DNA of 64,000 nt from Laccaria trichodermophora (GCA_018417955.1 JACTVC010000002.1:1612001-1676000); one strand, 5' to 3'. Numbered from the stretch's first letter, positions 11,021-25,200 are shown. The notes: generated by a model not told the origin, from the letters alone. Translations and numbers: made by a program.

Positions 11021-12017
11021 TCACGCCGCCAACTCGACCCATTCATTGACCCACATGTAACGCGAGAATAAAACATATAACCATCGAAACCACACTAATT
11101 GGCTCTGATGTGCGTACATTGCCCGTAGCGCAGTTGCATATTCCGGGATACCTGAAACGAAAACTGGTTGGGCTCCAATTCTTGAGATACCAGCAGTTGC
11201 GTCAAATGTGCGAAGGAAGGGTATTAGCAGCCATTTGAACTGGTGTGGGAGAAGAAATTCCAATTTCACGAGCGTAGGTGCAAGAAATCCTGTGTATTTT
11301 GATGCTAGAGGAACAGTTACGAGCGTGAAAAGTCGGGGAGCCGTGTCAGCATTGACTTGTGAAAGAGACTTGACGAGGTGTGCAGCGCCGCTGGGCAGCG
11401 ACTGGTGATTTGGATGGGATGAGATTCCTTGGAAGTCAAAGGTGAGGATCTGATATAAGGGTGAGAACAAAAAAGATATGTTGAAAGCATGACATACTAC
11501 AGTGAATTTATGTTGAAGAAGATATGGCCTTACGACCTCGGCAATGATTGTTGGATCCCATTGCGAAGTTATATTATCTTGAAGCTCACTGGAAATACTA
11601 TTAGGTGCGTTCAAAGCCTTTGGGATAGAATACGAACGGATGGTCTACAAGCCATCTATTGGAAGATTCGACTCCCAGAATATCCAAGCTGCGGGCTAAT
11701 TCAGGCCGTCGCGTTTCACCGAATCCATCCGCATCCCCGGTAGACAGACACAATGAGTAAATTTGTGTTGTCGGACTTTTGTAAGCTGCGGAAGAGAAAA
11801 TTTTCTGATGGTGAAAGGTAGGTTGCTCCACTGGCGCTTTTACAAGCGCTTGAAGGGTTGGTGCAAAGAACATGCACTCGTCGTCGGGATGTGCAGTCAA
11901 AAGTAAAATGCGATCATTCTTTCCTGTAACAAAAACATTTTCTGACACTATGGGGCGGTACAAGCCGGCAACAAGGAGGGATATGAGGAGGATAAGGGGA
12001 GAAAATATGAGAGGCAT
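11021..12017 (-). CDS. N-acetylglucosaminyl-phosphatidylinositol de-N-acetylase (PIG-L/Gpi12)
   Basis: Three exons (12017-11634, 11584-11498 and 11449-11021) give 299 residues. The protein starts with a membrane anchor (MPLIFSPLILLISLLVAGLY). Next comes the family signature RILLLLTAHPDDECMFFAP, whose His-Pro-Asp-Asp residues bind the metal. Later motifs are LCLSTGDADGFGETRRPEL, DNITSQWDP, and FDFQGISSHPNH with the further metal-binding His. This enzyme removes acetate from GlcNAc-PI on the ER face, the second step of GPI-anchor synthesis. Intron 1 uses a slightly weak acceptor (gtgag). It is divergent from the RRM gene with only 88 bases between start codons. Confidence 0.9.
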
Positions 12018-12105
12018 TACATCACGTGATTATTTGGTGAAACAACATTTCGAAATTCTCACACAACAGTCTACAACAGTCCAACAACAATCCCTGTTAT
12101 TGACG

Positions 12106-14985
12106 ATGGCGTTGACCAAAGGTGCAGGAACAAGAAGCTCGCCGATAGCGATTGACGACTCTGAAGAAGAAGTATTCCAGGAACTCTGCGACAATTCTTC
12201 TCAATCGTCCGCCTCACTTCGCTCATCGCCAAATCAGGGTACGTATAATACCAGTACTTGTTTCAAATCTCATGTTCCTCCTTAGCTGGCGCTAAAAAAC
12301 GAAAACGAACCAACAGCAACGCATCACAGAGTGCTCAAATTTCTGGTCCTAGCCGCTCATCACAATCGCCACCTCCATTAGGAGCCCGTCTTTCCACTCC
12401 AACAATAGAGAGTAAGAAAGCCAGAAAGCGACGCCGCAAACAGGAACGTAAGCAACAAGAAACGCAGGAACGGCTGCAGACTCTTCATGCTCATCCTTCT
12501 CTGCCCATTCCTATTTGGCATGGACCACTACCTACTTATTACTCCCCTATGGCGAACTTGCCAATGGGATCTGATGGCTCCACAAGCGTCCCATTTCAGA
12601 GCTACTCTGACCTTCTCCACCCTCTCCCACCTTTACCGGTTTTGTTTATGGCTCAGGCGGCGGAATCCACCGCCCATAGCCAGGCCCAAAATCAGGAACT
12701 TGAAAAACAAACCCCAGCGTTTCTCCCTCCCCCTCCAATCCCCACTTCCAGCATAACACACCCCACCGAGCTGACATCCACGAGTCAAACAAGTCCCGTA
12801 CATGCTCTTCCTCCAAAACCACCACCAGAAGTAACTCAGATAATTGGAATGAAACCCGACCAAGATCCTAATAGCAAGCATGGTACCTTTTACATTCCTG
12901 TTCCAACACAGAATGCGGGGATCACTCCGAAGAGGAAATTCTATCAACCTAACCCAGCGTGTACACTCGTCATGGAACAACTTCCCAAGACTCACCGTAC
13001 TACTGAATTCATCAACAAGTGGAGCAAGGGGGCTTGTGACGCCCATCCAGTTCATTTGTCAATCGATGGACAAGGTGGGAAAGCTTTGATTGAGTTTGCC
13101 ACGGCCGAACTAGCGCGCAAAGCTTGGGGAAGCCGCAAATTAGGTTCCGCCTATGCAGGATTGAAGTCCCATCAGCTGAAAGGTAAGCCAAGGGAGGACC
13201 TTATTAAGGTGTGGTGGTATCGTGTTGATGGCGTGGGTGCCGGCTCAGGTGTCGGGGAAATCGAAGAGGGAGAGATCGAAGGGGACGCTGTGGTGAAGGA
13301 GCTTGACATGCTACCAAAAAAGGAAACTAAAAAAGAGAAGAAGGCTCGGCAGGCCAAGGAGAGGGAGCAGAAGAAGATCAAGCTGCAGGAAACGCAGGTT
13401 GGAGTGTCGCATGCTCAGGGCGATCCTCGTCCTGTCATCCCTACCCCCTTCTTTGGTTCTCATCAAGCACCTACAATGAACGTTGGTCTACCAACAACTG
13501 TGAATCATAGGATTCTTCCAGTAAAACCCTCACCTTCCGTATCCCAAATTCCTTCTCTACCCCATCGCCCTCCGGCTTGGAACCCTTTGCTTCAACCGAC
13601 CAATGGCTTTGGGATCTATTCTGACAAGGCATCATATGGGTCGTCTTTACCCGATGTGAATGGGTGCGACACGGAATCCATCGCTTCTTCAAGGGGTGGT
13701 TCCATCCCACCTGCTCGGGCTGAATACCAAGCAGCATCTAACCTTGGTACTGAGGACATGGAGATCGATGATGGTGACATGAATTTCGCCTCCCCTTCAT
13801 TTGACGAAACTCCCGTTGCGTCAGGATCTTCGAGTTCACTCCCACCTTCTGCACACCATCCGCCCAGATCTTATCTACCAGCTGCACCTCCTAGTCAATC
13901 TGCCATAAAAGCGAACCAGAAGATTTGGAAACCAACTCCAGTTCCTGCTCGGAACGGGTCTGTGATGCCCACCTCACTTCGCACACCACCACTTTCATCA
14001 ACGAATTCCTCAACTTCTAGTACGACTCCCAATCAAGCTCCTTCTGAGCCACGGGCGATGAAGAACCCACCTACCGAGCCAAGTTATGTGAAGCGTCTCC
14101 AATCAAGACAAAGGGATCTGGAAGAGAGAATAGCCAAGGGCAAGTTGGAGTTGGAACAGACATTGGCTAACAAGGTGTCTGGCGAAACCCCACATCCGCC
14201 TACATCTGTCACTCCCATGTCTCGGAACGCCAGCCCAATGACTGAGCAAACGTCTTCCCTCGAAAACAAGCAAGCAATGGAAGATTCACTGAGAGCATTG
14301 GTGTTGCAAAGCCAGAGGGCAAGAACTAAAATTGCTGTGCCCAATCTTCCCACAAACAAACAATTGCCTGCTGTGCCAACTACCGAGCCTCAGTCCCAGC
14401 AGATTGCTGTACCCTCTCCCCCGACAGACTCACGAAATTCTCCTTTCCCGAGTTTTTCGATGACCTCTCACAGCTTTTCTCTCGACGACCTAGCTGTTTC
14501 GTTTATCACCCAGACCATCGAGACGCTGAAACCTCAATATCAAGATTCCGCACCGCCACCACCACCATCCCGTGTAGACGTCAAGGTGGAACTTGCTGCG
14601 AAGCAAAAGCGTCTTGAACAACAGATTGCGGAAAGCAAAGAATTGATGGCCCAATTCGCTGGAGCACGCACGAAGCAGGAGAGAGACAGCATCATGGCGC
14701 TGCTAAAAGAAAAAAGCCGGTGCGTGTCGTCACTGTGCTTGTATACTTGGATTTTGGCATAAGGCTAAGTATCTTGGTATTTTCCCCCCTTTATTGCTCT
14801 ATATTTTTAGGTCAATGGAGCCGGAAAATGAAGCATCATCGACCGTTCCATCTTCGGCTTCATCTGTTGTTGGCTCGAGCACACCTCCTGCAGTCCTTGC
14901 GAGGGAGCCCTCGAAATCCAGATGGCCGGTTAGTCACCATGACGCGGGGGTGCTCATCGTTAGCGATGATGAAGACGAAGATTAG
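12106..14985 (+). CDS. Large RRM-like, proline/serine-rich nuclear protein
   Basis: Three exons (12106-12238, 12286-14719 and 14811-14985) join to 913 residues. The start has an acidic patch (IAIDDSEEEVFQEL), then basic nuclear-localisation-like clusters (AKKRKRTN; KKARKRRRKQERKQ). Around residues 230-310 is an RRM-like fold: ACTLVMEQLPKTHRTTEFIN, then GGKALIEFATAELARKAWGS. A charged KKEKKARQAKEREQKK stretch and a coiled coil (RLQSRQRDLEERIAKGKLEL) follow; the rest is low-complexity. The tail ends in an acidic SDDEDED. It is probably an RNA-associated nuclear factor, but I recognise no specific orthologue. Confidence 0.75.
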
Positions 14986-16226
14986 CTCAAAATTTTTTGG
15001 TCCCTTTGAATGTTCTCGATTGGATCCAGGTATGTCACTCTTGATTGACTAGGCTGAGGAGAACCTTCAACAATAGGATCAACGGAACAAAACCAGGGGG
15101 CGAGGCTGAAGATCGTTTTTTTTTTTCCGGAAGTAACTTGTATATTTGTTCGTCAGCTAGATATCCTGAATAGCAGCCTAGGGAGGGTGCATCTTCACGC
15201 TCCTTCTTATGGATTGTTCTTGGTGAGTCGGAACCTCTTCTTGAGATCGTCAGGACATCGTTGACGTGTTATAGGTTTTTGATGAGTAGTATGGATTAGG
15301 AATGTGCACCACCATATGGCAGCTGTAAGTATGGGGTGGATGTATGGGGATAAAAATTTTGAGGAGAGATGTGGCCGAGGGTGCTGTTGCGTGTTTTGAC
15401 GAGGCCCGGAAGATTGTATCGATGTCATCCTTTCGGGACCTACGAGCTGTTCTGACCCCCATAGGTCAGCAGAGCTATATGGTCCCCAGAAAATATATTT
15501 ATTCTTTTGGATTGATGAATGAGTTCTACGCGGACCAGCCAGCAATCGCGATATAAGACCAGACGTTCTGACATCCCTTTGGAGATATGAATAAGTACTG
15601 CAGCTGTGTCCACCAATTGCACACCCGAATCGAAGCGCACACTGCTCTATGAAATACAAACGAGTGGTGTTATTTGGTTAGCATATGTGTGCAATGTGTG
15701 TGAGCTGCACACATTGACCAAACAGTGACCTGAACTTCAGGCCTCAGGCCCAAGTGCCTGAGCGCTGAGCGCCAACAGCTGCTCAAGTTACCTAAGTATA
15801 AGAACAGGTTTTTTCTTCAATATAAAAAAAAAAACTCACCATAGGTTGTTAATAAAATTCAAAGGGGGTAGTCGTGAGGGTGAACATTTAAAAGCCCAGA
15901 TCGGCCTTGAGCGGGATGGGTGAAGGAAAAAGAGGAAGAGGCTGTGGAGGAAGCTTAGTCATCGGTCCCGTGTACAAGGAGATTACAAAAACGGAGTATG
16001 AATAGTGAGTAACACTGCACCTTATCCCCTCACCACCACCAGGCACTGCACGAGTCCCCATTTCTACCTTGTAAGTCTCCTCCTCCCTATATCCTCGCTC
16101 GCGGTGCTGCAATCACTCTTATATCGCTTTCGAATCGCACCGTTGCCACTCTCAATCGTGGCTTTAATCGCTTTGATCTCATGCTCACCCTTTTTGCCTC
16201 CCCACAGTACACCTTTATAGTTCCAG
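14986..16226. other. Intergenic region; possible small minus-strand ORF 15207-15428
   Basis: On the minus strand an ATG at 15428 opens 73 codons ending at 15207, with one hydrophobic stretch (HPILTAAIWWCTFLIH) that could be a membrane span. There is no homology I recognise, so coding status is open. The remainder is A/T-rich spacer and the promoter of the downstream E2 gene. Confidence 0.35.
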
Positions 16227-16915
<689 letters not shown>

Positions 16916-17204
16916 TTACAGACATCTTTGTCAATTGGAAGCTGTCGCTACACTCGCGTGGACGTGTAGATTGGGCGGGTGTACCCTGTAACATATCATG
17001 TTTTGCAACAATTCTCAATCCTTCTAGTAATTCATCGCATTGGGCTCTTGAATTCAGTAAAGTGCACTTAGTGGTGTAAGTGAATGGCCTGTTCTAGTGC
17101 AGCGCACTTTGGCTCGATGTTTCGGGTATTGAAAACGTTGTCTTGGCGACAAATCGACAAGGCAAGCGAAATGTTAGTGTACACAAACGTTGAGAGCAAG
17201 TACG

Positions 17205-20200
17205 TTACGCCCCAACACTCCGCAGAAAGCGAGTAAGTCCCATCCCGCGAACAAGTCCTATCTTGGCAGCTCCATCCACCGTGCCCAGCTGCTGGATTTG
17301 AGACTAAAATATATTGCATCAGCAAGGCTGCGAGAAACAAGGGAAAGACACCTACCAGGATGAGCGGGTTTGCCCTCTCTACCACGCCAAGCAGCCCATT
17401 CACCATTTCTTCCAATGCAGCCGGGTGTCTGTCGTCCATTTTCCGGCTCCCGTGAAGGACATTGGGGAGGATGCCAATTAGTCTTGGTACCCGCCGCGAC
17501 AAGTCCTCAATTTCGTCCTGCTGCGAAGCATCGGGAACTGCACCATGTCTCCCGCTTTCCTCTGCAAGTTGATCATACAGCTCGGGAAGTCGGGTCATAA
17601 TATGGACATAGTCCAGGAACACCTTCATCGAGTGACAATGAACACGCCTACTTTGTTACAACAGATCGCGACTGACCTTGCCACGAACAAACCAACCATC
17701 GATTTTATCTCGCCTGCCATCCTTGTCGAATGGTACGAACAACGTTTTGAGTAAGTCCAAATCTCGCCTTATCACGGCCTCTGGAGCGAGTTCAATAACA
17801 GCAAGGTCGTGGGCGAGGTTATAAAGCCCTGCAGATGTATACAGCTCATAGGCACGGAAAACCTCGCCCTGGTCAAGCGCATACATAGCCTGAATGAATC
17901 GAGTTAGTTAAAGATAGAGGGTTCAACCAAGTGATACGACAAACCTTGGCTTCGTCCACCCATGCCATTGGTATCTTCAGACTTCCGACGATTCCCCTGG
18001 TCATCCATTCATCGAATTTTGGAGCTGAGCGTGCCAAAAGGGCTTTGATGGCTTTTTCCCGTCTATGAAGATGTTAGGACAATTTGACTACATTTCAGGG
18101 CAAAGGACTTACCCAACGCTGCCTTCTACATGGAGCAGCACAAATATTGCCTCTTGAATCATACCCCAACTCTCCAGCTCAAATGCGTAGCTGCTAGCCA
18201 ACAAATCGGCAGTAGGACTGTGACCCTCAACGTCACCATCCTCTTCGTTTTCTTCCTCGCTCTCCCCCCCGCTGCTGCCCCAACCATTGACAAGCCCCTT
18301 ATCTGTCTTGCGCTTCCGGGAACTACGGACACCTGGATCTCCTCTGTCCACAAAGTCCCGTACTCGCATCACACGGGAGAGTATCACGTACAAATGCCAA
18401 CACATTCCAATGCCCCAATCCAATCCTGAAGGAGCGAACGATAACGGGTCGAGAATGTGCGAGAGTGACAGCGCAGGGTCCGCATGCAGCTTGATCAATG
18501 CAAACAAGGGGTCATCGGGTTCCTTTGCGCGGGATGCAGATGAGAAGCTGGTGCCCAGCCGCGAAGCTCCGGATGTACCAACAGAGGAAGAGGCGGATTG
18601 TGGATGCTTCCCTTCCAGTGTCCATGTCGGGAGAGGTCTCGCTGCACCTGTCTGAGCAGCGGGCTCATACGCTCTCACTACATCAGCGATGGTGGCGTCC
18701 ACGTCGGTGCCGTACCATAAATAAAGACCGAACACTCGCTTCCAGTCCAAACCTGCACATAGATCGTCTGCCGTGTCTGGTTCGTCATCGATAAGACCTC
18801 CCAAAAGGCGGTAAACCTTCCAAACGCCTTTTCCCACCAATCCATTATGTGTGCCGCCTAGTCCACCTGTTCCTGGCGTAAGCTTTTCATTTTTCCAGAT
18901 TTCAACTTGCGATCGAACATCGTCTTTGAAGACGGAATCACCCCCAGCTTGGCTGATAAGGGTCGAGAGTTTGAGGTAACCTCCATCGGCCGCTGCATTG
19001 CAGGCCTGCTCCACTTGATGTCCCGTAAGATGGGTGAAAGCGGTGTCAGCTGGGGTGTATGTGACTGTAAAGGGGGGTGAATATCAAGGGATGAGGGGCA
19101 GAACTCTGAAGATACTTACCGGTACTGGAAGCCCCATGAGCTTTGGCTCGGAGATCTCGATCTACGCTCAGTTTCACAGAATCTTTGAGCCATTTACTGA
19201 GAGCGGTCTTCCTTCTCAACAGAGTAATTCGATTTCTGAGGTCGGGAGTAATTGCAGTCCCAGAGGTCGTGTCCGACCCTGGAGGTTGTCGACCAAGGTG
19301 AAGATTCAAGGGATCAAACAATGCACTTCCTAGCCGGAACAAGGCAGCAGGACTTGAGGAATCTGTCGTGGGGAAGAGGGAAGCAAAGGTGTCAAAGCTC
19401 AAGGGGTTGGAAGACGATGGTTCCGGACTTGAAGCTGGATCAGATGACGATGAAGAAGAGGGAGAGGGAAACGGGTATGCAAATGGTACCCCTGCGTCGT
19501 CTGGCAATATCGGGGTATGACTTAAGTGGTGTTGAAGAAGCTTGGATGCAAGAGCCGAGGAAGATCCTGCGATAGGTGGGGGAGGAGAAAGGATTTTGGT
19601 GAGCGTGACTACCGACGAATTGGCAGATATTGCTCTGTAGATTTGAATGGAAGCGAGGATTATGAGTGTGCATCATCCAATGAACTGGGATAACTCACGA
19701 CGTAGACAATGGACCACAGATGCTGCCTAAATGTAGAAGTGTCCCGCCAGGCCCCCAACCGACGCGGAAAGAGCGACCCATAGCAAGACCTGCATCGACA
19801 TAGATGCCTTCTTTGCCATTCGCGATGGAGGAGTTTATTTCGACGCGAGCGTATTTTCGTGATGGGCGGTGTAGAGGTGGTTCAATGTCGTGAGCGAATG
19901 AAGCCCGCTATAATGCGAGCGCGTGCTTAGCTTGTATCGAAGGGTACACGAAAAATGAAGAAAAAGACACACCTCCCGAGAATCAAACCGTAGTCCATCC
20001 CCGTCAGAGTCGCGACTGTGCTTCCGATTTAACGACTGTGGAGGTAAAGCTAAGTTTTGACGAGCTGTTTGTTGTGGTCTTGTGGGTTGGTCCAGCGCCC
20101 TGAGAGCAGCCGCCTCTGGCATGCGAAACAAGGATGTTTGCATGACATGCATCTTTTGCGCGTCCACCCCAATCTGTTGCGCCCATGGTATTATTGTGGG

Positions 20201-20575
20201 GTTCCCATTGACATGTTGGCGCGGGTTGGAAGGGGGAGATGATCTCGCAGAAGGTGGAGAGACGCGTACATCGACTTCATGTGCATAGCGAATTTCGCCG
20301 TCTTTATCCTCGACAAGTGCGTTGTGCCCTCTTGAATTGACGCTTTTCAGGGTTCGAGGAGCAATTAGCTCATCTTCATCCATATCAGAAGAACTTGAAC
20401 TGGAACCTGACGACTCTCCCGCGTTGCTGAGGCTTTCTTCATCTGACTCAGATTCATGCTGCTCGTCGTGTTCCTGCTCGTCCACCAGTCGCCCTGAAGC
20501 ACTACTTGATCCTGCGCGTTGGGGTTCTTCCTCGTCGCTGCTGCTGTCGCTGGTGTAAGCACGGAAGCGCGCCAT
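17205..20575 (-). CDS. Nucleoporin Nup96 (Nup98-96 C-terminal half) as a stand-alone gene
   Basis: Eight exons (20575-19973, 19907-19699, 19634-19120, 19049-18113, 18062-17945, 17889-17677, 17622-17356 and 17303-17205) join in phase to 986 residues. The N-terminus (MARFRAYTSDSSSDEEE) is acidic and disordered. A Nup96 core follows: GLRFDSRERASFAHDI, then RKYARVEINSSIANGKEGIY and MGRSFRVGWGPGGTLLHLG. The alpha-helical domain includes DPLFALIKLHADPALSLSHI and WHLYVILSRVM. Nup96 is part of the Y-shaped scaffold of the nuclear pore. In many eukaryotes it is released from a Nup98-96 precursor by self-cleavage. Here no FG repeats or HFS cleavage motif lie upstream, so it appears to be expressed separately. 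Confidence 0.85.
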
Positions 20576-20655
20576 AGGTGATTTTGGTTGATGACGGAGA
20601 GGCTTGTCCCATATTACAAACAAGAACAAAGAACTTGTTACTTCACAACATAATC

Positions 20656-21959
20656 CTACTCTGGCTCAAATGAACTACATCTAAGCGTATCAAGCCAGAT
20701 GCTCCTCTGCTCCTTGATGTTCTGCATCCCCACCCAGTTTCTTGTACTCCCCGTGAGGCGCGGAAGAAGGCAGGGAAGAGTATTCGGCGATGAAGCGTAC
20801 CCAATTATTCGAATTAGTTGCCCAGATGAGAGGTGGGGTGCGAGAAAAGAAAGAATATGATGTTGTATTTCGATAGGAAGTGATGTAAATGAAGGCGAGC
20901 CGTTATTGTGTATCGGCGGAGCCGGTAATAACCCGACTGAAATTTCTATGCATTGGGTGTGCAGGAGGAGGATCCGCACATATCGAAGAAGTTCCAACGA
21001 CTCCCTTTCAACGTAGCTCTTCAGAATTGCATTCCTTGTTAGAACAAGGTTCATTCGAACCTGGCAGGCTCTCCATGCGAGACGAAGGGCAGTAGCTTCA
21101 TCGACATCGGTGTCCTCACCGTTCGAATCGTGATCCGATGACAGGGTATCAAGCGAGTCAGATTCCAGGTGGTTTGCATAAAGCTCAAAGGTGACAAGCG
21201 CATAGTTTTCCTTTGTAACAGCACGTATGATTGATCGGACCGCCTGTAAACCAAGAGAGTTACCGTTACATTTTAATGTGTGAAGACGGCAACGCTGTGG
21301 GTCGGTTAGAAACTCCACGATGTATGGACAAGATAGCGGGGTTAAATTCATCGCCGACAAGTGAAGTACGCGTAATGATGGAGCGTTGAGAGCGGGCAAG
21401 AATATTTTAACAAAAGCATCAGATAACGGTCGATTCGAAGTAAGGGAGAGAACTTCGAGATTAGAATTATTGACAGCATTTACGAACTTGGAAGTGGTGG
21501 GAGGGTCGCCTGAGAAGCTATTCTGCTTGTGGGTGAGCTCAAACTCTGGCGTTAATGACACGATTCAGCTCACATTAGCTAGTGATAACTCTTTTAAATG
21601 TTGGTCGTCTTTTAAGAAGTCCGAAATTGCTGATAGTCCTTCGTTCCCAATAGCATTGAAATTCAGAGCGATCTTGGAAATGGCATGTCTCTTTCCGATT
21701 GTTGAGCATAAAAACTTGCAGAGGACGGCGCAACCTTCATTTCCCAGCTTATTATGGTTGAGCACCAGCCTTTCAACTGAGTTTTGAGAACACATCAGGG
21801 TGATGACCCTCTCTGCTCCTATAAATGAGTAAGATAACAATGTTGCCCAAAGAAATGCTGCTCAGTACCTTCGACGGAGTGTAAACCTGCATCGGAGAGG
21901 TCGATGCGTGATCTACCTGAGCTGGTCTTTGGCAAAAACAACTTGTGGGTGGAAGTCAT
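20656..21959 (-). CDS. RNI-type leucine-rich repeat protein with F-box-like tail
   Basis: Three exons (21959-21869, 21818-21574 and 21522-20656) give 400 residues. Residues 20-210 carry ribonuclease-inhibitor-type repeats, for example NSVERLVLNHNKLGNEG, ISKIALNFNAIGNEG and CRLHTLKCNGNSLG. Near residue 330 an F-box-like helix reads FTSLPIEIQHHILSFLAPHL, which is C-terminal, the reverse of the usual order. An acidic insert (DHDSNGEDTDVDEA) lies between. It may be an adaptor in protein-protein or ubiquitin-ligase complexes, but no partner can be named. It is convergent with nothing and lies head-to-tail with Nup96. Confidence 0.7.
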
Positions 21960-22253
21960 TGCCTTAGCAATACCAGGACACCCAATAATTAATGGAGGTC
22001 ACATGTAAAGTACTTATCATGTTCAAATTTCGCCCTCCTTGGGAACTTTTAAAGGGGATGTCCGAGTTTCCCAGCGACCCAAACAGCGGGGTGAGGGTGT
22101 CTATACAAGCCGAGTTTGCGCCTTAAATAAAACAATGCAACCAACAAGCAACCAGGATATCTTGGATGGATGGGCAGTGAATGTGATTTCGCCGACAGTA
22201 AACGAGGTATAAGTAAGAGCTAAAATATAAAGTCCACGCATCAAATTCTACAA

Positions 22254-25200
22254 TTATATAGCATGCGGTTTAACGTCATTTGTCTGAGCAGACATGAGAA
22301 CAGAGGAGAGGATAATATCAACTGCTGGATCAAGCACCACACTCTTGTTTTCGGGGCCACCAGCGCGAAAGTCGGAGGGAGCCAGGTGATCATCGCCACT
22401 TGGCCTATCGTCTACGATGCCTGCAAGGGGAAGTTGTTCTATGACCCACTCCGCACTGGGACGGTTTCGAGGCTCTTGATGCCAACACATTTCGATCACC
22501 TTCCAAATGTTGTCAGACAAGAGGCTTGTCTCCGTTGGCCGAGGTGGCCGAGAGCCTCCAACCACTTTCATAATGGCCATAATGTCGCGGGCGATTTCAT
22601 GGAAAGGAACATGTCCCGTATAAATCTTCATACGTCGATGATCAGCACCTACAATACAGCCTTCGAGACAACACTACTTACCTCATAGCAGACACATGCG
22701 AAAGAATAAATATCACTGGCTGGCGTCGCCTTGGCCAATTCCTCAGAAGGTGGGTTGATCAACTCTGGTGCCTGCCATCGCAATGTGCCACCGCTCTGAT
22801 GTCCAGTAGTCTCAATTGAGGTCCAACGGGGGATGTTATCGTCAACAAGGTTAGCCAATCCGAAGTCAGCGAGACAACCACGTCCACTACGATTCACAAG
22901 TACATTCAGCTGGAAGGAACCAATTATTGGTAAATGTCGAACGATTATTGATGCAAAAGGTCTTACGCCTTTGAGATCCCCGTGTATGACTTGATTCTGA
23001 TGGAGGAACTGAATCCCTAGTACGATATCCCGTGTCTAACAAAGTGGTCTCTTGGTTCTTACATAAAAACCAAGAAGCATTGAAGTTTACCAGAAGTAGA
23101 CGGTTCGCGAGAGGATGCCTCTTGAGATATTCAGTTACGTTTCCGTTTTCCATCCATGGAGATATGAAGGAGAATCTTCCACGCGTATCTTCTAGATGAT
23201 ATATTCCGTAGAAAGGGAGGATGTTTGGATGCGACAGATGTCCCCAAAGTAGAGCCTCCTTGAAAAAGCCTGTGATGTAGCGATCACTGAAGGCGCCAAA
23301 CAGACTTACTTTCAATAGATGCTTGATTTGCGTCTTCTGATTTACTTTGATAACCTTCAAACAAACGGTTTGATTGCGTGAACGACCTTTATAGATCTCG
23401 CCAAAGCGTCCCGAGTCCAACACATCGCCGTCCCGTTCAAGATTCTTTATAGTCAAGCATTCGGGATACAACTTAGATAATTTCGAAAGTCGCAAAAGGG
23501 CTCCTAGAATATCATTCCTCGGTAGGGAAACTAGCTCCGAACAATCAAGCAGCTTGGAGTAATGAGATTGGTGGTGATACTGAGTAGTCGCATAACGTAC
23601 CGTTTGCAGAAAATTCAGCATCTTTTGAGCGCTATCGCCCTCTAACCTGAGCAAAGACTTATAACCAGAGTTGTCCGACGAGTCTGTCAGAATCCGAGCC
23701 AGATTTTCACCAACATCTTTGAGAAATGTTTGAGAAAGAATTGTAGTCAAATCCGCATGATGAGCTTCGTCAACTTGATGCGTGTTTACAAAATTGAGAA
23801 CGCTTTCGAGATGATTCGTAACAACGTTGACGCCCTGTATCATAGTATTGTCCGCAGAGTTTTCAACTTTCTTTTGCAAACTAGGTTGTCCCCAGTGTCC
23901 GAGAAGAATCCGAAGACGTTGTTGGGCCCACGGCAGCCGGCTAGAATCCACGAGCGCTTCCTTGATATCCATTCCGCTTGAAACCTGTAACAAATATGAA
24001 ACGATTCGGTGCAACATTAAATCCTCTGGACAAGTCGTCCGAACAGATACTGGCCACGGGAGGTCATCCCACTTGATAATCCCGATGGTTGGCAACTCAG
24101 CCCACATTTCATCATGAATATTCTCGAGAAGCAAAATGCGGGATTCGGACGGGTCCATCTCATAAAGTCGACGTAGGCGTTCTTGAATGCTTTCGGAATG
24201 ACGGACAGGGAATGGAAGTAGAGCAGCAGGTATGGGCTTCGTCGTCGATAGGCCATCGCAGTAAGTGTGGCCGAAGCAATCTGCAGAAGTGAAGGTCAGA
24301 CGACTCGAAGAAAGAATGGAGTTTCTTTGTTGAGCAGTACGAACCACTTGAATTCCAGTCCTGGAAACCCAGTCTCGTGTCTTCCGCTTGCTTTCTCTGT
24401 GAGCCATCCTCCTCCCTCTTCCCCGTTTCTTCTCCTGAAGGGATTTTGTTGTGTAGTAGAGGTTCACTATGGTTCGCCGTTGTAAATGATTTGGCCGGGC
24501 TCACGGTTGACGACTGGCGATTAGTTTGTCTCGCCGACCGTCTTTTGTTTTGGAACCTTTTTTCACAGGAGTTAAAAAAGAAAAAGTATGTCAGCCGAAG
24601 TCACTGACCATATCTGGACGCCTCTTGCAGACATATCCAAAGCCTTCGCGAGAGCGTGGCGCTCATCTGTTGACGGAAAGGCGGTTCGATTGTAAGTCTC
24701 GTTAAGAACTTTCAGCTGGGCTGCATCCACACGTTTGCGCTTCCTTCTAATCCTCGGCTCTTCAGGAAAGCTGGGGGGAGGTGTATAACTTGGCGCCGAG
24801 ACTTGAGAAGAACCTGAGCTGCGACTATAAGGAGAAGAGGAGCGAGGGTCTCGAGAATCGAAGTCGTTAAATGATGACCTGTCATCTGGCATCGAATACT
24901 GGTCTTTGATCGGATAACGGTACGGTTGGAAGCTCGTTTCGTTCGAGCTTGGATAAGTAACGTATGTGGTAGGATAAGAGGCTGTAGGCGAACGGATGTT
25001 TGGATACCCATGCGGTGTGGGCATTCCATAATCTGATTGCCATCGGTCGCCTCCAGGGCTTGATGTTGTCAAAGGAGGCAAGCGTCGTGAGTCTGACGGG
25101 CTAGGCAGGGAAGACATATCCGGATAATCATAATACAATTGGGAGGAGTACCTCTCATGCGTATCATAAGGGTATGCAGGCGTTGGTTGAGGCGCTGGTG

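Noticed and set aside
24158..24407. ATGs at 24407 or 24158 as independent kinase starts
   Set aside because: The first lies inside open homeobox sequence. The second would drop sequence that looks coding upstream and would leave no promoter. Kept only as the alternative to the fusion.
24345..24700. Mating-type (A locus) homeodomain gene
   Set aside because: There is no divergent HD1/HD2 pair and no flanking mitochondrial intermediate peptidase gene. The homeodomain is an ordinary 60-residue type.
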